DNA from: an uncultured Burkholderiales bacterium
GTDB lineage: Bacteria; Pseudomonadota; Gammaproteobacteria; Burkholderiales; Burkholderiaceae_C
Direction of reading: 5' to 3'
DNA: 15,159 nt
NCBI GenBank assembly: GCA_903926695.1
Contig: CAIYKK010000334.1
Location: 1 to 15,159, forward strand
In this document: one piece after another, positions 5,291 through 12,522 of the stretch
How positions within the stretch are numbered: the stretch's first letter is position 1
Layout of the letters: the number at the start of each line of letters is the position of its first letter
Position numbers and translations under genes: made by a program
The notes under the pieces: generated by a model
The model's database searches: none
Told to the model about the DNA's origin: nothing
The model's input: the letters and a program-made list of their open reading frames with translations, nothing else

Positions 5291-6427
5291 TCAGTGCCGA
5301 ATCACCAGCCAGCCAAAGGCGCCCAGCGAAACGGCCATGTAGAGCAGTCCCGGCGTGGCCGCTGCCAGCCACGGCTGCCAGTTGCGCAGGTTGCCGATGT
5401 AGCCGAACACGTTGTTGAGCAGGAAAAAGCTGATGCCGATCATGACGCCCGCAAACACATAACCGGCAATGCCGCCGGAGCGGAAATGCAGGTAGGCAAA
5501 GGGCAGGGCCAGCATCACCATGACCAGGCAGCTCAGTGGGTAAAACACCTTGCGCCAGAACTCGATTTCGTAGCGCTGGGCCGTCTGGCCGTTGGCGTCG
5601 AGGTGGCGGATGTATTTAAACAGGTGAATCGTGCCCATACGCTCGGGTTTGAGCAGGGCCACTGAGACCATTTCGGCGCTGATCTCGGTGGGCCAGCGAA
5701 AGTTTTCGACCGTGGTGCGACTGACTTTGGCTTGCGCGGCGGTGCTGTCGGTGCTGGTGCCTACTTCAAACTCGGTGCGTGTGGCATTGTTCAGTAGCCA
5801 GGCCGCGCCGGGGGAAAAGACGCCGCTCGGCGCTTGGGTGGTCGAGACGATCAGCCCTTTGTTGCTGAACTCGTAAATGTGCACGTCGCGCATGTCGTTG
5901 TCGGGCGAAAGCTCTTTGACGTTGACGACGAAGCTGGTGTAAGTCTGCTTTTCTTTCAGCCACGCGCCGGTCTGGCCGACGGTGATTTTGTTCTGGTAGC
6001 GCGCCTTGAGCAGTTGGGCGGCGCGCTCGCTGGCAGGTGCCAGATAGTCGCCGACGACAAAACTCAGCACCACAAAAAACGCGCCCAGCCCGAGCAGCAG
6101 CTTGAGCGCGCGCCACGGCCCGAGCCCGCTGGTGCGCAAAATCGTGTATTCCGAACTCTGCGCCAGGCGCGCCATGACGACGATGGTGCCGATCAGCACG
6201 GAGATCGGCAGCAGCTCGTACAGATGGTTGGGCACCAGCAGCGTGACATAAAGCAGGGCGTGGCGAATCTGGTAGGGGCCGCTGGCGGCGATGAGGCTGT
6301 TGCTCTTGCCCAGGTGCTGGAGCTCATCGACCAGGTCAAAAAAGAAAAACAGCGCCAAAAAGCCCAGCGCCACCATGGCGATGGTGGCGAGGACTTCCCC
6401 GTAAATCAGGCGGCGTATGGTGTTCAT
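5291..6427 (-). CDS. lptG: LPS export system permease LptG
   Basis: This 378-residue inner-membrane protein is the partner of LptF in the LptB2FG ABC transporter, which extracts lipopolysaccharide from the inner membrane and passes it to LptC. The architecture is as expected: three N-terminal membrane segments (about residues 10-30, 60-85, 100-125), a periplasmic beta-jellyroll (about 140-275), and three C-terminal membrane segments (about 295-320, 325-345, 350-375). Family features are ISVLIGTIVVMARLA followed by SSEYTILRTSG, the cytoplasmic coupling-helix region that contacts LptB. The ATG overlaps the lptF stop by four bases (ATGA, 6427-6424), so translation is probably coupled. Confidence 0.93.
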   Translation of the reverse strand: MNTIRRLIYGEVLATIAMVALGFLALFFFFDLVDELQHLGKSNSLIAASGPYQIRHALLYVTLLVPNHLYELLPISVLIGTIVVMARLAQSSEYTILRTSGLGPWRALKLLLGLGAFFVVLSFVVGDYLAPASERAAQLLKARYQNKITVGQTGAWLKEKQTYTSFVVNVKELSPDNDMRDVHIYEFSNKGLIVSTTQAPSGVFSPGAAWLLNNATRTEFEVGTSTDSTAAQAKVSRTTVENFRWPTEISAEMVSVALLKPERMGTIHLFKYIRHLDANGQTAQRYEIEFWRKVFYPLSCLVMVMLALPFAYLHFRSGGIAGYVFAGVMIGISFFLLNNVFGYIGNLRNWQPWLAAATPGLLYMAVSLGAFGWLVIRH

Positions 6428-7554
6428 GGCTGGCTCCCGCCGGTGCGCACTGCAGGCAGGGGCTGCAGCGTTTGAGGTGTGGCTCTGAGCCGCAGCGCCC
6501 AGTGGTTATGGCGTTTGGCCAGCCAGCCCAGACCGAGCAGCAGCATGCCGCCGTGGAGCACCAGCAGAAAACTGCCAAAGCTGATGAGGCCGGCAAAAAT
6601 CCAGCCCTGCCCCAGATTGACCAGATTGTTGTATACCACAAAGGTGAGCACGACAAAAATCATGTTGCCGCTGCGCCCGCCGCGTGGGTTCACGCTGGCC
6701 AGCGCCAGCGCCAGAATCACAAAGTTGATGGCGGCCAGCGCCAGACCGATGCGCCAGGCCAGCTCACTCAAGTTGGCCAGCGTGGGCGCTTTGATCAGCG
6801 TGTGAATGGACATCAGTTTGGCCTCGGGCACGGATTGGCTGAGCAGGCCGGACTCGCCGGTGCGCACACCGTATTCCTTGAAGTCGCTGACCTTCAGCGC
6901 CGCCTGCCCAATGTCGTTTTCAATGCGCTGCCCGTTTGAAAGCATCAGAAACTGCACCCCGTCCCTGAGTTCGAGCCGGCCTGACTGCGCGGTGGTCACA
7001 GAGCTTTTGCCATTGTCCGTGGAGGCAATGAAGACGTTGCTGCTGGCTTGCTCACCGGCGAGCTGGCGGTCGATAAAAAACACCCGGTTGCCGCCAGAGG
7101 ATTCCTGAAACTGGCCCGGCGCGATGCGGTCCAGGTCGCCGCGCTGCTCGTAGCGGCTTTGCATGTCTTTGGTTTGCTGGTTGGTCCACGGCCAGACAAA
7201 CAGCGCCATCAGCGCAATCACCAGCAGCACCGGCCAGGCAAAGGCAAACAGCGGGCGCAGAAAACCCGCCAGCCCCTGGCCGCTGGTGAACCAGACCACC
7301 ATTTCACTGTCGCGGTACATGCGCGACAGGGTGCTGACCATCGCCACAAACAGCGACAGCGTGAGCAGGGTCGGCATGCGCCCCAGCGCCGAGTAGCCCA
7401 TGAACAGCACCACATCCTGCGGATTGATGGTGCCGCGCGAGGCCAGCCCGAGGGTGCGAATGAGCACGATGGTCATCACGATGGTGACCAGCACCACCAG
7501 CGTGGCGCCGAAACTGCGTGCCAATTCTTTACGAATGGAAGATTGGAATAACAT
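6424..7554 (-). CDS. lptF: LPS export system permease LptF
   Basis: This 376-residue protein starts at ATG 7554-7552 (MLFQSSIRKELARSFG), the usual N-terminus of LptF. Longer open frame upstream runs antisense into pepA and is not used. It pairs with LptG to form the membrane part of the LptB2FG lipopolysaccharide extractor. Three membrane segments (about residues 15-35, 50-75, 95-120) precede a periplasmic beta-jellyroll domain, and three more follow after about residue 270. The cytoplasmic segment with TLSRMYRDSEMVVWFTSG is the LptB coupling region. It is divergent from pepA, with 70 bases between the starts, as in many beta- and gammaproteobacteria. Confidence 0.93.
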   Translation of the reverse strand: MLFQSSIRKELARSFGATLVVLVTIVMTIVLIRTLGLASRGTINPQDVVLFMGYSALGRMPTLLTLSLFVAMVSTLSRMYRDSEMVVWFTSGQGLAGFLRPLFAFAWPVLLVIALMALFVWPWTNQQTKDMQSRYEQRGDLDRIAPGQFQESSGGNRVFFIDRQLAGEQASSNVFIASTDNGKSSVTTAQSGRLELRDGVQFLMLSNGQRIENDIGQAALKVSDFKEYGVRTGESGLLSQSVPEAKLMSIHTLIKAPTLANLSELAWRIGLALAAINFVILALALASVNPRGGRSGNMIFVVLTFVVYNNLVNLGQGWIFAGLISFGSFLLVLHGGMLLLGLGWLAKRHNHWALRLRATPQTLQPLPAVRTGGSQP

Positions 7555-7624
7555 TGACTGACTGACCGCTTTTGCTTTGCTTTTATTTTGTTGTAACTTG
7601 GTTGATCTACCAAACCCCTGAATT
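7555..7624. promoter_or_regulatory. Divergent lptF/pepA promoter region with 16-base near-palindrome
   Basis: These 70 bases separate two divergent starts and must hold promoters for both. A near-palindrome TTGGTTGATCTACCAA lies at 7598-7613, with 14 of 16 bases symmetrical around a central GATC. It is close to the pepA start (12 bases) and could be a regulator site. I could not assign clear -35/-10 pairs on either strand. Confidence 0.4.
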
Positions 7625-9157
7625 ATGGACTTTGAACTTAAAACACTGACCCTTGCCACCCTTTGCAGCGAAAAAGCCGATGCGCTGATTGTCCTCATCC
7701 CTGATGCGCTCGCTGGCGGCGAGGATGCTGTCTCCAGCCTGGCCGCGCTGGCGCTCAAGTCCGGCGACCTCGAAGCCAAGGCGGGCAAGCTGCTCAGCGC
7801 CTACCGTACGCCGGGCATTGCCGCGCCGCGCGTGCTGCTGGTCAGCGTGGGCAATGCCAGCGCCAAGAGCGTGCGCACGGCCATCGTGGCTGCCATCGGC
7901 GCGCTGAAGGCCAGCAACGCCCAACGCGCCGTTGTCTGCCTGAGCGCGCTCGCTGACCTGCAGCCCGACACCGTGCGCGCCGCCGTCGTCGCCTGCGGCG
8001 ACGCGCTTTATGCCTACGCCACCAGCAAATCCAAACCCAGCCCGGTCAAACTGCAGCGCGTCGTGCTGGCCGTCGAAAAAGCAGCCAGCGTGAAAGCCGG
8101 TTTTGACAAGGGCGTGGGGCTGGTCAAAGGCATTGAGCTGGCCAAGGAATGGGCCAACCGCCCCGCCAACTACGCCACGCCCACCTTGCTGGCCGAAGCC
8201 GCGCAAGAACTCGGCAAACTGCCGCGCCTGAAAGTCGAAGTGCTCGGCCCCAAAGAAGTGGCCAAGCTGGGCATGGGTTCGTTCATGGCCGTGGCGCAGG
8301 GCACGGCGGAACCCTTGCGTTTTATCGTGCTGCGCTACGACGGCGCGGCCAAGGCCGATGCGCCCGTGGTGCTGATCGGCAAGGGCATCACCTTTGACTC
8401 CGGGGGCATTTCCATCAAGCCCTCGGCTGAAATGGACGAGATGAAATTCGACATGTGCGGCGCGGCCAGCGTGCTGGGCACGTTCAAGGCACTGGCCGAG
8501 TTGCAGCCCGCGCTCAACGTCGTGGGCCTGATTCCCGCCTGCGAAAACATGCCCGGCGAGCGCGCCGTCAAGCCCGGCGACGTGGTCACCAGCATGAGCG
8601 GCCAGACGATTGAAATCCTGAACACCGACGCCGAAGGCCGCCTTGTGCTGTGCGACGCGCTGACCTACGCCGCCCGCTTCAAGCCAGCGGCAGTAATCGA
8701 CATTGCCACGCTGACGGGCGCTTGCGTGGTGGCGCTGGGCGGCGTGCGCAGCGGCCTGTTTTCCAGCAACGACGCGCTGGCCGAGGCGCTGGCCAAAGCG
8801 GGTGAATCGTCGCAAGACCTGTGCTGGCGCATGCCGCTGGACGACGACTACGCCGAAGGGCTGAAAACCCATTTTGCCGATATTGCCAATGTCGCTGGCA
8901 GGGCGGGCGGCGCGGTCACGGCGGCCAAGTTCCTGCAGCGCTTTGCCGGAGATTTTCCGTGGGCGCATCTGGACATCGCGGGCACGGGCTGGAAAAGCGG
9001 CGCGGCCAAAGGCGCCACGGGCCGCCCTGTGGCTCTGCTGATCGACTATTTGCTCGCCCAGGCACCCGCCGCTGTGCCCGCCAAAGCACCGACCAAAGCG
9101 CCGACCAAAGCCCGGACGGTCAAAAAGAGCGTGCCTGCGCCGAGAACCAGGGCATGA
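7625..9157 (+). CDS. pepA: Leucyl aminopeptidase (cytosol aminopeptidase, M17)
   Basis: This 510-residue enzyme removes N-terminal residues, preferably leucine, from peptides in the cytoplasm as a hexamer with two metal ions. The N-terminal macro-like domain covers about 1-160 and the catalytic domain about 165-477. The metal ligands are all present: K253 and D258 in IGKGITFDSGG, D276 in KFDMCGA, and D335 and E337 in the signature NTDAEGRL. The catalytic K265 and R339 are also present. In some bacteria PepA also binds DNA; nothing here tests that. Residues from about 480 form an unusual Ala/Pro/Lys/Thr tail with KAPTKAPTKAR repeats that the catalytic fold does not need. The stop overlaps the holC start (ATGA). 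Confidence 0.96.
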   Translation: MDFELKTLTLATLCSEKADALIVLIPDALAGGEDAVSSLAALALKSGDLEAKAGKLLSAYRTPGIAAPRVLLVSVGNASAKSVRTAIVAAIGALKASNAQRAVVCLSALADLQPDTVRAAVVACGDALYAYATSKSKPSPVKLQRVVLAVEKAASVKAGFDKGVGLVKGIELAKEWANRPANYATPTLLAEAAQELGKLPRLKVEVLGPKEVAKLGMGSFMAVAQGTAEPLRFIVLRYDGAAKADAPVVLIGKGITFDSGGISIKPSAEMDEMKFDMCGAASVLGTFKALAELQPALNVVGLIPACENMPGERAVKPGDVVTSMSGQTIEILNTDAEGRLVLCDALTYAARFKPAAVIDIATLTGACVVALGGVRSGLFSSNDALAEALAKAGESSQDLCWRMPLDDDYAEGLKTHFADIANVAGRAGGAVTAAKFLQRFAGDFPWAHLDIAGTGWKSGAAKGATGRPVALLIDYLLAQAPAAVPAKAPTKAPTKARTVKKSVPAPRTRA

Positions 9158-9597
9158 CCCGCATCGAGTTCCATACCCACGTTCCCGACAAGCTGGCCTA
9201 CAGCTGCCGCCTGCTGCGTAAAGCCTACCTGAGCGGTGCCCGCGTGGCGGTGATCGCCGAGCCGGAAAGCTTGGCGGCGCTAGACAAGCTGCTGTGGAAG
9301 TTCTCGCCGACGGAGTTTGTGCCGCACTGCCGCGCCGGTGCTGACGCTGCCAGTCTGGCCGCTTCGCCGATTGTGCTGACGCGCTCGCTGGCCGTCCCGG
9401 CCTGCGCAGACCGCCAGGTTGTGCTCAATCTGGGTCAGGATGCGCCTGCCGGATTTGAGTCGTTTGAGCGCCTGATTGAAGTCGTGACGCTTGATGAGGA
9501 CGACGCGGCAGCCGGGCGCAGCCGCTGGAAGCATTACGCCGCCAGCGGCCATGCCCCGCAACTGCGCAATCGCACGCAGCCGAAAGGGCGGGCATGA
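9154..9597 (+). CDS. holC: DNA polymerase III chi subunit
   Basis: This 147-residue protein has the same length as E. coli chi. The beginning MTRIEFHTHVPDKLAYSCRL and the central VAVIAEPESLAALDKLLWKF are typical of HolC. Chi links the clamp loader (through psi) to single-stranded DNA-binding protein during lagging-strand synthesis. The start ATG overlaps the pepA stop (bases 9154-9157), and its own stop overlaps the next gene in the same way. The pepA-holC order is widely conserved in proteobacteria and supports the call. The C-terminus after about residue 125 is basic and probably flexible. Confidence 0.92.
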   Translation: MTRIEFHTHVPDKLAYSCRLLRKAYLSGARVAVIAEPESLAALDKLLWKFSPTEFVPHCRAGADAASLAASPIVLTRSLAVPACADRQVVLNLGQDAPAGFESFERLIEVVTLDEDDAAAGRSRWKHYAASGHAPQLRNRTQPKGRA

Positions 9598-9926
9598 ACA
9601 GCGCGCCCGTTCCTCTGCGCTACGTGCCGACGCTGACGGAGGTGATTGAGCCGGTGTCGCTGTCCTTGGCGTCGGTGCTGGCTTTTTCGCCCTCTGCCCC
9701 GCAGGTTGATGCTTGCGCCGACGCCCAGGAGCTGATCGTCCAGCGCGTCCTGCAACGCATTGATGGATTGCTGGCGCAGCGGCTACAGCAAGCCGTTGAC
9801 AGGCTCATTCAGGAGCACAGCCAGGCGCTGGCACCCCGCCTTCGTGAGGAAGTTACGCTGGTGGTGCGCGAAGCCGTGGCCCAGGCTTTTGAGCAGGAGA
9901 TGGCTTCCTTTGCCGAGCAGCCTTGA
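9594..9926 (+). CDS. 110-residue protein of unknown function coupled to holC
   Basis: The ATG overlaps the holC stop (ATGA, 9594-9597), so it is probably translationally coupled to holC. The N-terminal third is Pro/Ser/Val-rich with PLRYVPTLTEVIEP. From about residue 45 the protein is predicted helical, with heptad-like patterns (ELIVQRVLQRIDGLLAQRL, then REEVTLVVREAVAQAFEQEM), suggesting an amphipathic helical bundle or coiled coil. No signal peptide or membrane segment is seen. I do not recognise a characterised family; it resembles conserved hypothetical genes following holC in related bacteria. Position suggests a replication-related role, but that is inference. Confidence 0.75.
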   Translation: MNSAPVPLRYVPTLTEVIEPVSLSLASVLAFSPSAPQVDACADAQELIVQRVLQRIDGLLAQRLQQAVDRLIQEHSQALAPRLREEVTLVVREAVAQAFEQEMASFAEQP

Positions 9927-9997
9927 GATTTTTTCAAAGCAAATCATCTCCTCGTTTACACCTAGCGCGGTGCGTCCCTATGGTGCGGGTCCGAAAA

Positions 9998-10040
9998 TTG
10001 CGTTATCTTTAGCCCTGTTGAGTTAAAGAATGTTCTCAAC
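9998..10040 (+). promoter_or_regulatory. Candidate promoter and inverted repeat upstream of the livK-like gene
   Basis: TTGCGT (9998-10003) and AGTTAA (10021-10026), 17 bases apart, form a weak promoter-like pair. GTTGAG (10017-10022) and CTCAAC (10035-10040) form an inverted repeat with a 12-base spacer that overlaps the -10, as an operator might. No clear terminator follows the upstream gene, so some read-through is also possible. Confidence 0.3.
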
Positions 10041-10071
10041 CTTCACAGGTAATTTATAAACCGGAGTCTTT

Positions 10072-11202
10072 ATGCAAATGAAAATGAAATTGGTGGCGCT
10101 GGCAACCCTCTCCCTGGTGGCTGGCTTGGCCGCTGCACAGGACGCCGTGGTCAAAATTGGCCATGTTGCACCGATGTCTGGCGCTCAGGCGCACTACGGT
10201 AAAGACAACGAAAACGGCGTGCGCATGGCCATTGAAGACCTGAACATGCAAAATATTGTGATCGGCGGAAAAAAGGTCAAGTTTGAATTGGTGGCTGAAG
10301 ACGACGCCGCTGATCCAAAACAGGGCACGGCTGTTGCACAAAAACTGTGCGACTCCAAGGTTTCTGGCGTTGTGGGCCACCTCAATTCCGGCACCACCAT
10401 TCCCGCGTCCAAGGTCTATAACGACTGCGGCATTCCGATGGTGACCGGCGCGGCCACCAACCCCGCGCTGACCAAGCCTGGCTACAAAACCACCTACCGC
10501 ATCATCGCCAACGATCTGGCGCTGGGCGCTGGCCTGGCCAACTATGCCGCCGATGCCTTGAAACTCAAGCGCGTCGCCATCATCGACGACCGCACCGCCT
10601 ACGGCCAGGGCGTGGCTGAAGTGTTCAAGAAAACGGCGCTGGCCAGAGGCATCACCGTGGTCGATGAGCAGTACACCACCGACAAAGCCACCGACTTCAT
10701 GGCCATCCTGACGGCCGTCAAGTCCAAAAAGCCTGACGCGATTTTCTACGGCGGCATGGACGCCCAAGGCGGCCCGATGCTGCGCCAGATGGAGCAGCTT
10801 GGCTTGGGCAGCGTCAAGTATTTTGGTGGCGACGGCATTTGTACCGCTGAAATCGCCAAGCTCGCTGGCGGCGCCAAAACCATCGGCAACGTGGTTTGCG
10901 CTGAAGGCGGTGCTTCCCTGGCAAAAATGCCTGGCGGCGAAGCCTGGAAGAAGCGCTACGACGCCAAGTACCCTGGCCAGTTCCAGATTTACAGCCCATA
11001 CACCTATGACGCCACGTTCGTTTTGGTCGATGCCATGAAGCGCGCCAACTCGACCGATCCGAAGGTTTATACGCCTGAGCTGATCAAGTCCAACTTCAAG
11101 GGTGTGACCACGACCATCGCCTTTGAACCCAATGGCGAGCTGAAGAACCCAGCCTTCACCCTGTACACGTACAAGGACGGCAAGAAGGTTGCCCTGAACT
11201 AA
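10072..11202 (+). CDS. Branched-chain amino acid ABC transporter, periplasmic substrate-binding protein (LivJ/LivK family)
   Basis: This 376-residue protein starts at ATG 10072, 5 bases after GGAG (10063-10066). A second in-frame ATG at 10078 is less well spaced. A Sec signal peptide is clear: basic M/K start, hydrophobic core to about residue 20, then AAA before Q23. The mature protein has the type I periplasmic-binding fold, with VKIGHVAPMSGAQAHYGKDNENG, HLNSGTTIPAS and AIIDDRTAYGQGVAEVFKK. C93 and C119 match the spacing of the disulfide in LivJ/LivK. The ligand is probably leucine/isoleucine/valine, or another amino acid or amide as in other family members. No livHMGF transporter genes are adjacent and a terminator follows at once, so it is an orphan binding protein that must use a transporter encoded elsewhere. 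Confidence 0.92.
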   Translation: MQMKMKLVALATLSLVAGLAAAQDAVVKIGHVAPMSGAQAHYGKDNENGVRMAIEDLNMQNIVIGGKKVKFELVAEDDAADPKQGTAVAQKLCDSKVSGVVGHLNSGTTIPASKVYNDCGIPMVTGAATNPALTKPGYKTTYRIIANDLALGAGLANYAADALKLKRVAIIDDRTAYGQGVAEVFKKTALARGITVVDEQYTTDKATDFMAILTAVKSKKPDAIFYGGMDAQGGPMLRQMEQLGLGSVKYFGGDGICTAEIAKLAGGAKTIGNVVCAEGGASLAKMPGGEAWKKRYDAKYPGQFQIYSPYTYDATFVLVDAMKRANSTDPKVYTPELIKSNFKGVTTTIAFEPNGELKNPAFTLYTYKDGKKVALN

Positions 11203-11221
11203 AAAAGTTCTGCTGCAACGC

Positions 11222-11251
11222 AAAAAAAGCCACCGCAAGGTGGCTTTTTTT
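11222..11251. terminator. Intrinsic terminator after the livK-like gene
   Basis: GCCACC (11229-11234), loop GCAA, GGTGGC (11239-11244), then seven T. The A run before the stem is symmetrical, so it could also act on minus-strand transcripts from the tRNA side. It starts 20 bases after the stop codon. Confidence 0.93.
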
Positions 11252-11281
11252 GTTGGGACTACTCGGAAAACAAAAGAAACA

Positions 11282-11318
11282 AAAAAGCCCCGCAGCTTAT
11301 TGGGCTACGGGGCTTTTT
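11282..11318. terminator. Bidirectional intrinsic terminator between livK-like gene and tRNA-Ser
   Basis: AAAAAGCCCCG (11282-11292) pairs with CGGGGCTTTTT (11308-11318) around a 15-base loop that contains a weak inner stem. With A on one side and T on the other it can work in either direction, most likely ending the minus-strand tRNA transcript. Confidence 0.8.
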
Positions 11319-11329
11319 CTCTGTCTTTT

Positions 11330-11347
11330 GGACTTCTTTGGAAGTCC
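11330..11347 (-). terminator. Hairpin just downstream of tRNA-Ser
   Basis: GGACTTC (11330-11336), loop of four, GAAGTCC (11341-11347). On the minus strand it begins 13 bases after the tRNA CCA end and is followed by AAAAG, not by a T run. It is probably a 3'-trailer processing or stability hairpin rather than a terminator by itself. Confidence 0.4.
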
Positions 11348-11360
11348 TTAAACTTATTTA

Positions 11361-11450
11361 TGGCGGAAGAGGCGGGATTCGAACCCGCGGTAGGTATAAC
11401 CCTACGCACGCTTTCCAGGCGTGTGACTTAAACCGCTCATCCACCCTTCC
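11361..11450 (-). tRNA. tRNA-Ser (anticodon GGA)
   Basis: Reading the minus strand from 11450, the acceptor stem GGAAGGG pairs with CTCTTCC (one G-T pair). It is followed by discriminator G and an encoded CCA ending at 11361. The D arm contains GAGCGGTTTAAGTC. The anticodon loop is CTGGAAA, giving anticodon GGA (serine codons UCC/UCU). The T arm carries GGTTCGAATCC. A long variable arm (TAGGGTTATACCTA) marks it as a class II tRNA, as expected for serine. It lies alone between convergent terminators and the qmcA-like gene. Confidence 0.97.
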
Positions 11451-11462
11451 GCGAAGCCTCTG

Positions 11463-11498
11463 ATTGTAGCAGGGCTTGGGCTTAAATTCCTGCAGGAA
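11463..11498 (-). promoter_or_regulatory. tRNA-Ser promoter (extended -10) with 12-base palindrome
   Basis: On the minus strand TGCTACAAT (11471-11463) is an extended -10 with hexamer TACAAT, placing transcription start about 6 bases before the mature tRNA. A perfect 12-base palindrome TTCCTGCAGGAA (11487-11498) covers the -35 region, where no good -35 hexamer is seen. Confidence 0.55.
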
Positions 11499-11542
11499 AC
11501 GTTTTCATTGGCAAAGAGCGCGTTTCTATACAGAAAAAGCAC

Positions 11543-12469
11543 TCAGTTTTTGGAAAGCTGAACGGTTTGCGTCATTTTCATGGCCGAGGCGATCATCGAG
11601 GAAACTTCCGTCATGTTGCTCGGCACGATCAGCGTGGTGGTGGCCTCGCGGGCGACCTGCGAATAGGCGTCCAGCGCTTTTTCTGCCACCTTGAACTGCA
11701 CGGCTTGCATCCCGCCGGGCTGGGAGACGGCTTGCGCCACCACTTCAATGGCCTTGGCGTTGGCTTGCGCCACCACCAAAATGGCTGAAGCTTCACCCTG
11801 GGCATTGTTGATCGCGGCCTGTTTTTCGCCTTCGGAGCGGGCAATGGAGGCTTCGCGCTCGCCGGTGGCGATGTTGATCTGCTCCTGCTTGCGCCCTTCC
11901 GAGGCGGCGATGAGCGCGCGCTTTTCGCGCTCGGCGGTAATTTGCGACTGCATGGCGTGCAGGATTTCCTTGGGCGGCGTCAAGTCCTTGATTTCGTAGC
12001 GCAGCACTTTGACGCCCCAGTTCAGTGCGGCCTCGTCAATGGCGGCCACGACCTGTTCATTGATGATGTCGCGTTCTTCAAACGTCTTGTCCAGTTCAAG
12101 CTTGCCGATGACCGAGCGCAGCGAGGTCTGCGCCAGTTGCGTCACCGCCATGATGTAGTTGGACGAGCCGTAGCTGGCGCGCATCGGGTCGGTGACCTGA
12201 AAGTACAAGATGCCATCGACCTCCAATTGGGTGTTGTCGCGTGTGATGCAAATCTGACTGGGCACGTCCAGCGGGATTTCCTTCAGGCTGTGCTTATAGG
12301 CCACACGATCCATGATGGGAAACAAAAAGTTCAGGCCCGGCGTCAGGCTGCACCGGTACTTGCCCCAGCGCTCGACGACCCAGGCGTTTTGCTGGGGCAC
12401 AACCTTGATGCTTCGGACGATAAAGATGCCGATCAAGACCAGAAAGACGAGTGCAATTTCAATTCCCAT
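11543..12469 (-). CDS. SPFH/Band 7 (stomatin-paraslipin) membrane protein, QmcA-like
   Basis: This 308-residue protein has one N-terminal membrane anchor (about residues 4-20). It is followed by an SPFH domain (about 22-185) with VPQQNAWVVERWGKY, TPGLNFLFP and RDNTQLEVDGILYFQVTDP. A long charged helix (about 185-245), rich in Glu/Arg/Ala with AEREKRALIAASEGRKQ, precedes an Ala-rich C-terminus. SPFH proteins of this type form large ring or cage assemblies on the inner membrane that organise quality-control proteases and lipid domains. The start ATG at 12469 has GGAG 5 bases upstream (12478-12475). It follows an NfeD-type gene on the same strand, the conserved partner pair seen as ybbJ-qmcA in E. 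coli. Confidence 0.93.
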   Translation of the reverse strand: MGIEIALVFLVLIGIFIVRSIKVVPQQNAWVVERWGKYRCSLTPGLNFLFPIMDRVAYKHSLKEIPLDVPSQICITRDNTQLEVDGILYFQVTDPMRASYGSSNYIMAVTQLAQTSLRSVIGKLELDKTFEERDIINEQVVAAIDEAALNWGVKVLRYEIKDLTPPKEILHAMQSQITAEREKRALIAASEGRKQEQINIATGEREASIARSEGEKQAAINNAQGEASAILVVAQANAKAIEVVAQAVSQPGGMQAVQFKVAEKALDAYSQVAREATTTLIVPSNMTEVSSMIASAMKMTQTVQLSKN

Positions 12470-12522
12470 GAGAACTCCATTTGTTGATTAAAAGACGCTT
12501 TTTTTAATAAAGATACGGCAAC

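Noticed and set aside
7555..7788. A 78-codon N-terminal extension of LptF
   Set aside because: It would overlap pepA on the opposite strand and add a polar, low-complexity segment not seen in LptF. The ATG at 7554 gives the normal N-terminus.
7607..8968. A 453-codon minus-strand open frame
   Set aside because: It lies antisense to pepA, and the translation is His/Gly/Arg-rich without any domain, typical of a shadow frame.
9061..9120. Short tandem repeats at the end of pepA as a CRISPR-like or mobile element
   Set aside because: The repeats are two to three copies of about 12 bases in frame within the gene (KAPT), with no spacers or terminal repeats.
10054..11238. A 394-codon minus-strand open frame
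   Set aside because: Antisense to the livK-like gene, which has a signal peptide, a ribosome binding site and all family motifs.
11240..11431. A 63-codon plus-strand frame containing AEEAGFEPAVG
   Set aside because: This is the well known spurious peptide produced by translating the antisense of a tRNA T arm; here it crosses tRNA-Ser and two terminator hairpins.
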